Source of the DNA: Nansenia antarctica
Lineage: Eukaryota; Chordata; Actinopteri; Argentiniformes; Microstomatidae
DNA length: 64,000 bases
Assembly: GCA_963989245.1 (NCBI GenBank)
Contig: OZ022340.1
Coordinates: 48,986,796-49,050,795, forward strand
Direction: 5' to 3'
Position 1 is the stretch's first letter; every line of letters starts with the position of its first letter. Below the pieces are notes generated by a model. That model did no database searches, was not told where the DNA came from, and was given only the letters and a program-made list of their open reading frames with translations. Of this stretch, positions 1-9,879 are shown piece after piece. The translations under genes were made by a program, and so were the position numbers.

Positions 1-856
1 CATGTGGACCACAGTATGACTTGAGGTAAGCTGGAAACATGAGGAGAGTGCTAATACAATTTCCATGACAGTTTGCAACCACTGATGAATGTGAGTTTCT
101 TAAATTAATTATTAATCACTTCTTTATAACATTTTGTCTCAACAGTGAGAAGCAGCTGTCTCACCATTATATGGTCGAAAATGTGAGCGAAGAACAGAAA
201 AGGAAGCTGAAAGACCATAGAGACAATGTTGAAAGAGCACTTGCGCTAATGTGCAATCAGCAATGATGTCTTGATTGAAGCGCATTGAGTCGCATCTTGT
301 GAGATGCGCTATACAAATAAAGCTTGAATTGATTTGATCCCTTGTACACTTTTTTGGGGCATTTGTGTTGCAACACACCTGTACATTCTGCACTCTACCC
401 TGTTAGGCCCTTATTTTACTCTAGACAGAAGGGTTGTAACACTTGTTATTAATTCCATTTGGTATACCTCATAAACTTTCTTGCATTTCTGGTGTTTGCA
501 TTTTACATATTCTAAATATATGCTATCTACATGTCGCACTGGATGGGGTTATTGCTGTTGACTCATCAGAAAGTAAAGACTAATTCACAGAGTGTATGAA
601 GATTCCAGTAAGGGTTTTGTGAAGGAGCCCTAGTGCTGTTGACTCATCAGAAATATAATGTTTTATTTAGCTCATCAGTGTGCACTCAGGACCATGCCCA
701 GCACCTTGCACCACGGTTCCTGCCCTGCTCCATGGATTACAACGATGATCGCCTGACCCTTGCCTGACTCCACCAAGTCCTTTGCCTGACCCCTCAAACC
801 TGTTTGACCTAATAAAGTCCCACACCTGGGGTCATTGACATTCTTTTATTTATATA
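1..856. other. Non-coding stretch with a small LINE/SINE-like tail
   Basis: I see no gene here. Around 285-340 the text 'gcgctatacaaataaagct' followed by 'tgaattgattt' looks like the end of a common fish retroposon, with an AATAAA-like signal and a short simple tail. Two copies of the phrase 'gttgactcatcagaaa' (near 558 and 638) contain AP-1-like TGACTCA sites, which could be chance. The rest is AT-rich and unrecognised. Confidence 0.4.
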
Positions 857-1982
857 CAGTTAGGTCTGGAAGTATTTGGACAGTGACACAATTTCCATAA
901 TTTTGTCTCTGTATGCCACCACAAAGGATTTGAAATGAAACAATCAAGATGTAATTGAAGTGCATACTTTCAGCTTTAATTCAAGGGGTTGAACAAAAAT
1001 ATTGTATGAAACATTTAGGAATTGCAAACATTTTTATACACAGTCTCCTATTTTCAGGAGCTCAAAAGTAATTGGACAAATTAACAATCATACGTAAGTA
1101 AAATGTTCATTTTTAATACTTAGTCGAGAATCCTTTGCAGGCAATGACTGCCTGAAGTCTGGAACACATGGACATCACCAAATGCTGGGTTTCCTCCTTT
1201 GTGATGCTTTGCCAGGCCTTTACTGCAGCAGTCTTCAGTTGTTGTTTGTTCGTGGGTCTTTCTGCCTTTAGTTTTGTCTTCAGCAAGTGAAATGCATGCT
1301 TGATTGGGTTGAGATCAGGTGATTGACTCTGGCCATTGCAGAATATTCCACTTCTTTGCCTTAAAAAAGTCCTGGGTTGCTTACACACTATATTTTGGGT
1401 CATTGTCCATCTGTATTGTGAAGCACCATCCAATCAACTTTGCTGAATTTGTCTGAATCTGAGCAGACAGAATATCCCTAAACACTTCAGAATTCATCTG
1501 TCTGCTTCTGTCTTCACATCATCAATAAACACTAGTGACCCAGTGCCATTGGAAGCCATGCATGTCCATGTCATCACACTCACCAGTGCATTCTTTTTTT
1601 CTCAGAATGTACCAAACAGTTAATTTGGCCAGTATTAATGTTCCCACTATCTCTCTGATGGATTTTTGTTTTGTTTTTACAGCCTAAGGATGGTCTGTTT
1701 CAGTTGCATTGAGAGCTCTGTTGACTGCATGTTGTGCGTATACAGCAACAGCCTCCAAATGCAAATGCCACACTTGGAATCAACTCAGACCTTTTACCTG
1801 CTTAATTGATAAAGAAATAATGAAGGAATAAATAGCCCACACTGGCCCATGAAACAGCTTTTGAGTCAATTGTCTAATTACTTTTGGTTATTATATATAA
1901 GAGCTATAATTCATAAACCCTTCCTTCAATTTGGATGTGAATACCCTTAACCTAAAGCTGAGAGTCTGCACTTTAAGCCCAG
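857..1982 (-). mobile_element. Tc1/mariner-like DNA transposon relic
   Basis: The left end begins 'cagttaggtctggaagtatt' and runs through a long terminal inverted repeat of about 200 bp, a well-known layout in fish Tc1 elements. The matching inner part of the right repeat is seen around 1860-1980, where text resembling the reverse complement of 955-1080 occurs. The outermost ~100 bp of the right repeat are missing, and LINE sequence starts there. The transposase lies on the minus strand and only its C-terminal part is readable. The element is a dead relic. Confidence 0.8.
1113..1433 (-). pseudogene. Tc1-like transposase, C-terminal fragment
   Basis: The readable 106-residue piece holds the family signature SPDLNPIKHAFHLLK, in which the third acidic residue of the DDE/D triad normally sits (here the position after NPI is K rather than E). 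It also holds the downstream helix region ending MSRLQAV-like (MCSRLQAVIACKG). The first two catalytic aspartates are not in this frame. Upstream sequence (1434-1850) carries transposase-like text broken by stops and shifts. In an intact element the protein would cut and rejoin DNA at TA sites. This copy cannot do so. Confidence 0.8.
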
Positions 1983-1984
1983 TA

Positions 1985-2487
1985 AATTATGTTGGAAATC
2001 TCATATAAGATACGTTAGATCCAAAGTATCAAGGAGTATTGCAGTATTGTGCAGGGCAAAACATATTCTGGAACAGAGGATGTTGTATACTCTATATTGT
2101 TGTCTTGTCTTACCCTATTTGAGTTACTGTGTGGAGATATGGGGAAATGAATATAAAAGCACTTTAAACCCATTGATTACACTACAGAAAAAAGCTATGA
2201 GGATTGTACATGAGGTCGGATATCGTGATCACACTAATAACTTGTTCCTAATGTCAAAAATATGAAGAAAATATGAAGGAAAGCAGAAATATTGCTCTAT
2301 AGCTCTATTTAAAAAAAGGTTTAAATTATTTTTAATGAAAAAGTATTAGAACGGATAATACTGAAATATATGTATTAATTAATTGGATTATATAATGTAA
2401 GCATAATTGTTAAGTATAAACAGGGGTAGGACAGGCTTCTTCCTACTCCCTTTCGAACAATTGATAGGACTGTACTCTACATATTAG

Positions 2488-2520
<33 letters not shown>

Positions 2521-2560
2521 TGTTCGAAATAAAGATTCATTCATTCATATGCATTATATG
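1985..2560 (+). mobile_element. LINE 3' end (non-LTR retrotransposon), 5' truncated
   Basis: The 3' end of a LINE: a C-terminal reverse transcriptase fragment (2047-2265), a short 3' UTR, a T-rich run (2490-2513), AATAAA and a (TCAT)n tail ending near 2557. The protein piece has the LPYLSYCVEIWGN motif that follows the RT thumb in L2/CR1-like elements. I cannot fix the clade. The last ~125 bp recur inverted at 9190-9300. Confidence 0.7.
2047..2265 (+). pseudogene. LINE reverse transcriptase C-terminal fragment
   Basis: A 72-residue open stretch with the pattern YCCLVLPYLSYCVEIWGN followed by LQKKAMRI, typical of the region after the RT domain in L2/CR1/Rex-like LINE ORF2 proteins. The RT catalytic FADD box is absent because the copy is 5' truncated. 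The frame continues upstream to about 1990 with stops. No function remains. Confidence 0.7.
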
Positions 2561-2720
2561 ACTGTAACGTGTGTATGACTGTAACTAAGATGTTTTGGTA
2601 AACAGCTAAAATAACACAAATTCTGTCTGTGACCAAATCCATTGCTGGAAATGTGTTCATGGTTTCCACCTTAGTTTCCACCGTAGTAAGGCGATTCATG
2701 GTTTCCACCGTTCTATATCG
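2433..2720 (+). repeat. Left arm of a large inverted repeat (pairs with 9020-9300)
   Basis: This segment reads as the reverse complement of about 9020-9300. It includes the LINE tail, the text 'gactgtaactaagatgtttt', 'aacacaaattctgtctgtga' and the 'gtttccaccgtagtaaggcg' block. The arms differ mainly in the length of the T/A run and small indels. The match stops at 2433 ('gcttcttcctactcc'), where the flanks diverge. Confidence 0.85.
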
Positions 2721-2875
2721 TGGAGCTCCGCCCCATAGGGGAGCTCTGCTCCTATTGGTTTACCCGCTACCTAAAGTAGCCAATGACTGAATTTTTCAAT
2801 GTCTGCGCCCGCCCTGGGGTGCTATATAAAGGGGCGTCCTTCGCTCCCTCATTCTCCCAAAAAGTTCAGCACGGG
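2710..2875 (+). repeat. DIRS left inverted terminal repeat
   Basis: Starts 'gttctatatcgtggagctcc' and runs to about 2868 ('ctcattctcccaaa'). Most of it is found inverted at 8398-8536. It contains 'ctatataaagggg', a TATA-like promoter about 85 bp upstream of the gag start. Confidence 0.85.
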
Positions 2876-2918
2876 TTGAATCTGAAGACTGAGAAGGACG
2901 CCAGCCTTTCCCTTCGAG

Positions 2919-4372
2919 ATGGATCGTCCGCCGCCGATAAATAAGTTTTTCCGGGACTCCTGCCGCTGCCGCTCCCTAGCAGCGGAGGACGGACACGACT
3001 ACTGCCACGTCTGCCTCGGCCCCGAACATGCCGAGGCGGCGTTGGTCGCCTCCCCCAGCTGCCTCCCCTGCTCTCTCCTTTCCGTCGAGGACAGGAGTAG
3101 GAGGATGGCCTGGTTCAAGGAGAGCGTTCCCCTGACGGGCGCTATCTTGGAGATGCTATCCGACTCGGATAACTCTGCCGATGATACGTCCGGACAGGCC
3201 CCAGAGCGGCGTTCTGGGCGGGCGACTCCCCGAGTAGGGATGGTCCCGCCCGCTCAGCCAGCCCTGATATCAAGCCGCCCTCAGCCAGCTGTGTGGTCGG
3301 CGTCGGTGTCAGGGTCAGAGAGCTCTGATGAGGGCGAGCGGCAGGTAGAGGCTCACGAGCTCCCCGCCATCGCCCCCCCATCACTCCTCCACGACTTCCA
3401 GGGCCTCCTGGAAGCTGCGGCGGATGTGTTGGGGATCCCCCGTCCTGCCTCCCCTCCCCCAACGACGGAGTCCTTCTGGGAGAAGGAATTGTTTTACGGG
3501 GGGAGGGCGAAACGACAGGACCAACCTCCTAACGCTGTCCTCCCAGGCTTGGATAAGTTTGTGGAGGACACGTGGAGGGAACCACTCACAAGCAGGGCGC
3601 CGGTAAAGGCGTTCCTGCCCTTTACTAGAGTGGAGGGACTCGCGGAGGGGATGACCAATGGCTCCCCACCGCTCGAACCAGCGCTGGCGGCCTACTTGGT
3701 GCCGGGGTCCAGCGCTTGGTCGGTGCCCAAGACAAATTTAACGCCGCCCTGGTGGACAAGAGCTACGCTCTCGGTGCCCAGGCGGCAGCGGCGGCAAATA
3801 ACATCGCCATGTTTACCGCTGCCATTGCGAAGCTCACCGCAGACCGACCCGACGGTCTGTCTGCGGCGGAGACGGAGCTCCTGAGCAAGCTCAGTGCAGC
3901 GACGATGCACCTGGCCCAGGGCGTCGCGACCTGTGGAGGTCGCCTGATGGCAAATGCGGTGGTACAGCAGCGGCAAATGTGGCTGTCTCTTACCACCATG
4001 ACCGGGGCGGACCGGATGGCCCTGCTGAATGCTCCAATAGAGCGACAAGGGCTATTCGGTCCCGCCATGGATACCATGACAAAGCGCCTGGCCGCGATGG
4101 AGGAGGCTAAAAAGCACCTGGCCAGACACCTCCCTCTTCAGCGACCTTCCACCTCTTCTTCTTCTTCCGCAGGTAGACCGTCAGTGACGGCGACTGCGAA
4201 ACGGAGGGCGCGGCGTAATGCAGGGTGGGCTCCGCCTCTACCGACGGCGCCATACCCTACTCAGGCTTCCCAGCCTCCGCCGCCGACCACTGAGGGTGCC
4301 CGCTTCGGCCCCCCACGGCAGCGTAACCCCCCCACAGCATGGCGTGGGGGTAAACGCAAGAGGAATGCGTGA
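2919..4372 (+). pseudogene. DIRS gag-like ORF1, broken by a frameshift
   Basis: The first ATG (2919) opens a 321-residue frame with an N-terminal Cys-rich piece (CRCRS...CHVCLG) typical of DIRS/Ngaro gag proteins, then proline/serine-rich acidic sequence. Near 3700-3720 the likely coding frame moves by one base and continues in another frame to 4372, with an Ala-rich helical part, QRQMWLSLTTM, and a basic tail. The same helical/basic arrangement is known in DIRS ORF1. The protein would form the RNP particle. Its role is inferred from order in the element, since DIRS gag proteins are poorly conserved. Confidence 0.7.
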
Positions 4373-4529
4373 CTGGCGGGGGTTCGGTAATGACCCCGCC
4401 ACCGCTTTCACTGGCGGGAGGGTCGGTGATGACCCCCCACCAGTTGTTCCTACCTCAAAAAATAAAGAGGCAAAAGAGGGTAAATCCCCACATTACTTTT
4501 TCAGTAAAGGTGGCTTTTTCCATGCAATC

Positions 4530-5030
4530 TACCAGAGCGGAGACCCACCTGCCTTGTCAGAGTGTGGTCGGATCGCTACCGATTAGAAACAAGACGGAGA
4601 CTGGCCCAGCTTACCGGCGTGTGGCCAGTTTTTCTGCATAACAGTAGAGACGGGCCCAGCTTACCGGCGTGTGACCAGTTCTCTACCTAACAGGCTTACC
4701 CCTATCACGACACGAAGCGGGTTAAACACCCCTGTATGTCGCCGTATAGAGGGACTGTTATCTACCAGAGCGGCGACCCACCTGCCTTGTCAGGGCGTGG
4801 TCCAATCGCTACCGGTTAGAAACAAAGGCGGAGACTGGACCAGCTTACTAGCGTGTGACCAGCTCTCTGCCTAACGTTTTTTACCCCTATCACGACACAA
4901 TAGAGGTTAAACACCCCTGTCTGTAGCCGTATAGAGGGGTCGTTATGTACATCAAAAACCCCTCCATGTCTATCAGGACCTGGCCCAGCTCGTGAGCGTG
5001 CGGCCGGTTCTTTGATTATCAGGCATAATA
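4530..5030 (+). repeat. Tandem ~190-230-bp repeats between DIRS gag and RT
   Basis: Two long copies and one partial copy of a unit starting 'ctaccagagcggagacccac' and ending near 'cgtatagaggggtcgttat' (starts about 4530, 4760 and 4946). Shared phrases include 'cctatcacgacac' and 'taaacacccctgt'. The array sits in the gag-RT junction. Confidence 0.75.
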
Positions 5031-5109
5031 AACCTGCGTCAATAAAGAGCATTGTTACACATAACAAACACTCTTTACAGACGGCAGCCCATCCCTTCGA
5101 AATGACCCC

Positions 5110-6717
5110 GCCTTGGGCTGTGCCACCTCCTCGGTGTACAGCGGCGGCTGGGATCATACAGAAATTCTAGTTTTTTCTGTCGACTGCACCACAACAGACG
5201 GTCCAGACGCTGTTGTGGCGTTATGTAGAATGGCTAGAAGGGACAGGTATTCTGTCGGGCTGACTAGACAGGACATTGAGGAGGGGATATGCACTACAGT
5301 TCATTCAGCCTCCTCCGCCCTTCAGGGGCATGAGAGAGACTGTTTGTTGTCCTGCCCGATAAAGACATGTGCGCTCCAGGAGGAGATTACGAATCTCCTA
5401 ACAAAGGGCGCAGTGACATTGGTTCCGAGGGACCAGTGAGACATGAGGTGGTACTCCTCATATTTCCTTGTCCCAAAGAATTCGGGAGACATGAGACCCA
5501 GACTAGATTTAGGGTCCTCAACGAGAGAGTGGCGAAACGCCCCTTTCGTAGATACCTGAGGGTCGCGTATTTCGTGTGCCAATCACAGAGTGGCACAGGA
5601 AATTCCTACGTTTTACTTTCCAAGGGAAGGTTTACGAGTACACGCGCCTGCCCTTCGGGTACACGCTTGCTCCTCGAATTTTCTCCGAATGCGTGCAGAC
5701 AGCACTCGAACCACTGAGGCGAAACGAGATACGCATATTAGCATATCTCGACGACCTACTGGTCTTGGCCCAATGCCCAAATCGAGCCATTCGGGACGCA
5801 ACCTCACTGGTGCAGCACCTCACTCAGCTGGGGTTAGCTGTAAACTGGACAGAGAGTGCTCCGTGGCCGGTTCAACAGTTTTCCTATCAAGGCATTCAGT
5901 TGGATACTGCCGAGATGAAGGCCAGTTTATCGGCACCACGGAGAGCGACACTGACGTCAGCTCTCCGGGTGTGTCGAGTGACAAATACGATCACCGCTCT
6001 GTCAAGGAGGTCCTTACTAGGACTGATGTCTACAGACCATGTAGTGGTCCCCTTAGGCCTGTTACACATGCGCGGACTGCAGAGGCGGTTCGCAGGACTG
6101 CGACTGATTCCAGTGAGACGCCGTCGCAAGTTGATTGTAATACAGAGATCGGTTAAAACCGACCTGAGCTACTGGAGAGACCCGCGCATCATCGCGCGCG
6201 GAGTCGCCTGAGTTCGCTGAAAGCTCTCCACATTCCAGGTCTGCTCAACGAAGGAGCAGATCTGTTATCACGGGGAGGCCCGAGGGACGACGACTGGAGG
6301 TTAGCACCCTCCATTGTGTCGCTGATTGGGCATGGTTCGGGCAAGCAGAAGTGGTTCTGTTTGCGTCACGGACGAATGCGCAGTGTCACCTTTGGTTCTC
6401 CCTGCGGCCTGCGCGAACAGGACAACCCGCCATTGGGAGTCGATACATTCGCACACCACCCATGGCCGAGGGTCCTGTTATACGCGTTCCCACCCCTGAC
6501 ATCTATCCTCCCACTGTTGGCACGAGTGAGGTCAGAGAGGCTAGAGTTAATTCTTGTAGCCCCGGACCGTCCCGGAGCCCCGTGGTTTCCGGAACTGATG
6601 GAGATGTTGGTAGAGGGCCCATGGCCCATACCTCATCGACAAGATGCACTCTCTCAAGCCGGAGGCTTGGTGAAGGGGCCGCCTATGAGGGGGGGCCCCT
6701 CATGGCCTGGTTACTGA
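5110..6717 (+). pseudogene. DIRS reverse transcriptase/RNase H ORF, frameshifted
   Basis: RT signatures appear in the 5576-6211 frame: RLPFGYTLAPRIFSECVQ, then the catalytic YLDDLLVLAQ (about 5748). DIRS-group RTs usually have this LDD box. Upstream pieces of the same domain lie in other frames from 5110. Downstream (6316-6717) RNase H-like and linker text follows, with GVDTFAH, LLYAFPP and DRPGAPWFPELM, all typical of DIRS/Ngaro pol. At least three frame changes are needed to read it through, so it is inactive. Confidence 0.8.
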
Positions 6718-6720
6718 GAG

Positions 6721-7560
6721 GGATTGTTAGAACGCAGGGGTCTGACAGACGCGGTCATTCAGACCATTCAGAGTGCACGCGCGCAATCCACTGCAAAGGG
6801 ATATGCGGCGCGCTGGCGAGTTTTACACAGTGGTGTGAGGGACAGGACGTTGACCCTGTCTGTTGTCGGGTCGAAACGTTCTTGTGCTTCTTACAGTCGC
6901 TGTTGACAAGGGATTGGCGGCAGGAACTATTAAAGTTTTACGCTGCCATCTCAGCTTGTCATGAGGGTTGCGTTTATTGTCTCTCAAGACGAGTCTACTC
7001 CTCGCCTTGACTACGGCTGAGCGAGCGAGTGTTTGTGCGCTCTCTCGTCACGGGCAGATTGTTTGATCATGACTGATGACGAAACAAAAGCTGGATTACG
7101 CCCTAACCCGGTTTTTATCCCTACGGATAATCGTGTTTTTAGGGTTCAGAGCTGTGCTCTGAGCGCCTTTTTGTCCTCCTCCTCACGACGGAGAGAGGGA
7201 GAGGCGTTTTACATTGTATTGTCCGGTGCGCGCGTTGGCACAATAATGTGAAGCGCACGGCAGGACTGAGATCTTCTCCCCGGCTTCTGATCTGCTATGG
7301 CGGACAGAAAGCTGGGACACCACTCTCAAAGCAGAGGCTGTCCCTTTGATTTTGCGACTCGCATACGAATCGAAGGGGCAGCCCGTGCCGACACCAGGGG
7401 CATGGCCACATCAGTGGCCATTCTCAGGGGAGTGGGAGTGGAGGAGATATGTGTGGCGGCGTCTTGGTCGTCGCCATCACTTTTTATATGGTATTACTTG
7501 GAAGATATTTCTTCCTCATCCTTTTCTCATTCTGTCCTCAGTTTTGCTGATGACTGATGT
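6721..7560 (+). pseudogene. DIRS tyrosine recombinase, degenerate
   Basis: Near 6775 the N-terminal helix pattern ARAQSTAKGYAARW is seen, as in DIRS recombinases. The catalytic C-terminus is at about 7370-7505: TRGMATSVAILRGVGVEEIC and then SLFIWYYLEDI. The Arg of HxxR and the terminal Tyr are visible, but the His of HxxR is replaced (ADTRG). The frame is broken several times between. In an intact element this enzyme joins the circular cDNA to the genome through a Tyr-DNA intermediate without making TSDs. Confidence 0.72.
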
Positions 7561-8110
7561 AGTGGGGAAGGCACTTGGATTACCCTAGTCATGGGGATTC
7601 TATTCAAGTGCTGTCAGGATGAATACGGATGTGCCTGGGAAAGGGACCCTCCTCCAGGACATGTTCCGTTAGATCAGCAACCCTACGTGCTCACGTAAGG
7701 GTTAGGTCAGTGATATTCTTCCTCAATCCTTTCCCATTCTGTCCTCAGTTTGCTGATGACTGATGTTGTGGGAAGGGCACTTGGATTACCCTGGTCATGG
7801 GGATTCTATTCAAGTGCTGTCAGGATGAATACGGATGTGCCTGGAGAGGGGACCCTCCTCCAGGACATGTTCGGTTAGATCAACAACCCAACGTAAGGGT
7901 TAGGTAAGTGATATTTCTTCGTCATCCTTTCTCATTCTGTCCTCAGTTTGCTGAGGACTGATGTAGTGGGGATGGCACTTGGATTACCCTGGTTGGGGAT
8001 GCTATTCAAGTGCTGTCAGGATGATTACGGATGTGCCTGGGGAGGGGACCTCCTCCAGGACATGTTCCGTTAGATCTACGACCCTGCGTGCTCACGTAAG
8101 GGCTAGATCA
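7505..8110 (+). repeat. Three ~200-bp tandem repeats after the DIRS recombinase
   Basis: Three copies (about 7507-7705, 7706-7905, 7906-8110) of a unit with 'cattctgtcctcagtttgct', 'gatgactgatgtagtgggga' and 'caagtgctgtcaggatgaat'. They differ by scattered substitutions and short deletions. Confidence 0.8.
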
Positions 8111-8251
8111 GTGGAGCAGACTCGGTGTGGGTTGGGCCAACTTTTTAAGGTTGTCTTGAACCAACATCAGTGGTCAGCTCCGGGTGCCGCTGAGATTGTT
8201 TTCGGATTAATAGTCTCAGTGGGGGTACATTTGGCCTCGCTCGCTCCGCCT

Positions 8252-8355
8252 AAACCAATAGGAGCAGAGCTCCCCTATGGGGCGGAGCTCCACGATATAG
8301 AACGATAGTTATGGAGATAGACTCCAGTTCTATGAGTGGAGCGGAGCCCCATAGG
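8252..8355. repeat. DIRS internal complementary region (ICR)
   Basis: 8252-8303 is the reverse complement of the element's left tip (2710 onward). 8304-8355 is the reverse complement of its right tip (ending 8576). The two halves meet at 'tatagaac|gatagttatg'. In the DIRS replication model the ICR templates joining of the cDNA ends into a circle. Confidence 0.88.
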
Positions 8356-8397
8356 GCTGCTGGCCCACTTCGACTCGTTCAAACCCGGCTGTTTTGT

Positions 8398-8577
8398 ATA
8401 TGTTTGGGAGAATGAGGGAGCGAAGGACGCCCCTTTATATAGCACCCCAGGGCGGGCGCAGACATTGAAAAATTCAGTCATTGGCTACTTTAGGTAGCGG
8501 GTAAACCAATAGGAGCAGAGCTCCCCTATGGGGCTCCGCTCCACTCATAGAACTGGAGTCTATCTCCATAACTATCG
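8398..8577 (-). repeat. DIRS right inverted terminal repeat
   Basis: 8398-8536 matches the reverse complement of the left repeat. The last ~40 bp ('ctccgctccactcatagaac' to 'ccataactatc') are unique to the right end and are represented only in the ICR. Confidence 0.85.
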
Positions 8578-8578
8578 T

Positions 8579-9055
8579 AGTTTCCACCGTAGTAAGGCGA
8601 TGACGTAGTCTATGCAAATATGCAGGCGCGGTATGATGACGTATGGTACATCACATTTCCGGGTGATGGATTTGATGTCTGCAGCTGGACCCTTCTCAAA
8701 TATGCAGGCGCAATATGCAAATATGCAGGCGCGGTATGATGACACGCTCCAACCACTCCAACCAAATATGGTCCATCAAGCTTCCGGGTGATAGACGTGA
8801 TGTCCGCAGCTGGATATACTTGCAACACAACCAGACTCACCTAAGATGGCCGCCAGCCTTACAACACAACCAGACTCACCTAAGATGGCCGCCTTCTCCA
8901 AGTATATCCAGCTGCAGACATCAAATCTATCACCCGGAAACTTGATGGACCATATTTGGTTGGAGTGGTTGGTGCGCGTCATCATACCGCGCCTGCATAT
9001 TTGCATAGACTACGTCATCGCCTTACTACGGTGGAAACTACGGTGGAAACCATGA
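8579..9055. mobile_element. Palindromic MITE with ~60-bp inverted ends
   Basis: The ends read 'gtttccaccgtagtaaggcg...' at 8580 and its reverse complement at 9024-9043, followed inward by 'atgacgtagtctatgcaaat' and its complement. A second inner inverted pair is 'ggtccatcaag...' with '...cttgatggacc'. The centre holds two copies of a 39-bp unit. No coding capacity. The DIRS element interrupts the left terminal repeat, so part of this repeat ('gtttccaccgtagtaaggcga') also lies left of the DIRS at 2671. Confidence 0.75.
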
Positions 9056-9300
9056 ACACATTTCCAGCAATGGATTCTACAGTTAGGCCCATATATATAT
9101 TTGGTCACAGACAGAATTTGTGTTATTTTAGCTGTTTACCAAAACATCTTAGTTACAGTCATACACAAGTTACAGTCATATAATGCATATGAATGAATGA
9201 ATGAATCTTTATTTCGAACATGATTTAAAAAAATAAATTAAAAAAATAATAATATGTAGAGTACAGCCCTATCAATTGTTCGAAAAGGAGTAGGAAGAAG
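9020..9300 (-). repeat. Right arm of the large inverted repeat (pairs with 2433-2720)
   Basis: Contains the inverted LINE tail (9190-9300, 'gaatgaatgaatgaatcttt') and the same intervening ~130 bp as the left arm. With the DIRS removed, the locus is a fold-back of ~285-bp arms around a ~450-bp MITE core. Confidence 0.85.
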
Positions 9301-9336
9301 CATGTGTTACAGTCATATAATTAATTTTAATTAATT

Positions 9337-9530
9337 TTGCCATTTAGCAGACGCCTTTATCCAAAGCGACTTACAATTACGAATTACAGGGACATTCCCC
9401 CTGGAGTAACTGAGGGCTAAGTGCCTTACTCAAGGGCACACTAGTAGTGGTGTGGCTTCAGGCGGGATTCGAACTCACAACCTTCCGATCACAAGTCCAA
9501 CTCAATATCCACTAGACCACCACTACCCCT
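9337..9530 (-). mobile_element. tRNA-derived SINE
   Basis: Read on the minus strand from 9530, it starts with a tRNA-like head containing an A box (TGGTCTAGTGG, about 9510-9520) and a B box (GAGTTCGAATCC, 9465-9476). These are spaced as in a tRNA gene and form an internal pol III promoter. The body follows and then the fish retroposon tail 'gtcgctttggataaaggcgt' ending near 9337. The same tail terminates the LINE at 47.08-47.13 kb. Confidence 0.78.
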
Positions 9531-9544
9531 CAAATGCATGCGAT

Positions 9545-9875
9545 GACTAGTCTATGCGAATATGCAGGCGCGGTATGATGACGCGCTCCAACCACTCCAA
9601 CCAAATATGGTCCATCAAGCTTCCGGGTAGATTTGATGTCTGCAGATGGACCCTTCTCTTGTGTTGTAAGGCTGGCGGCCATCTTAGGTGAGTCTGGATG
9701 TGTTGTAAGGCTGGCGGCCATCTTAGGTGAGTCTGGTTGTGTTGTAAGGCTGGCGGCCATCTTAGGTGAGTCTGGTTGTGTTGTTAGGCTGGCGGCCATC
9801 TTGGGTGAATCTGCAGGGCTGGCAAGTTTCACCAAAAGTTTGGAGTGAGATTTTTTGGCGGTGGAGCGACCCAAA
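9545..9875 (+). repeat. MITE fragment with a four-copy 39-bp minisatellite
   Basis: 9545-9655 matches one arm of the palindromic MITE ('gtctatgcgaatatgcaggc'). Four copies of a 39-bp unit containing 'ggcggccatcttaggtgagt' then run to about 9810, followed by 'tggcggtggagcgacccaaa'. The unit is 13 codons long and has no stop, so long but meaningless ORFs exist on both strands. A closely related locus is at 26090-26428. Confidence 0.85.
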
Positions 9876-9879
9876 ACTG

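Larger units (their letters stand above)
2710..8577 (+). mobile_element. DIRS-type retrotransposon (tyrosine-recombinase class), degenerate
   Basis: Order: left inverted terminal repeat, gag, RT/RNase H, tyrosine recombinase, internal complementary region (ICR), right inverted terminal repeat. The ICR (8252-8355) is the reverse complement of the left tip joined directly to the reverse complement of the right tip, which is the diagnostic structure of DIRS elements and fixes the ends at about 2710 and 8577. No LTR and no target-site duplication is seen, as expected for a recombinase-integrated element. All ORFs carry frameshifts, so the copy is dead. Two internal arrays of ~200-bp repeats (4530-5030, 7505-8110) have grown between the genes. 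Confidence 0.88.

Noticed and set aside
3142..3462. Antisense 106-codon ORF in DIRS gag
   Set aside because: GC-rich shadow of the sense frame with no known homology.
9460..9530. tRNA gene
   Set aside because: A and B boxes are present but the cloverleaf is degenerate and the sequence continues into a SINE body and tail.
9530..9874. ORFs repeating DSPKMAASLTTQP or ESGCVVRLAAILG
   Set aside because: The 39-bp minisatellite has a length divisible by three, which opens frames on both strands; flanks give no gene.
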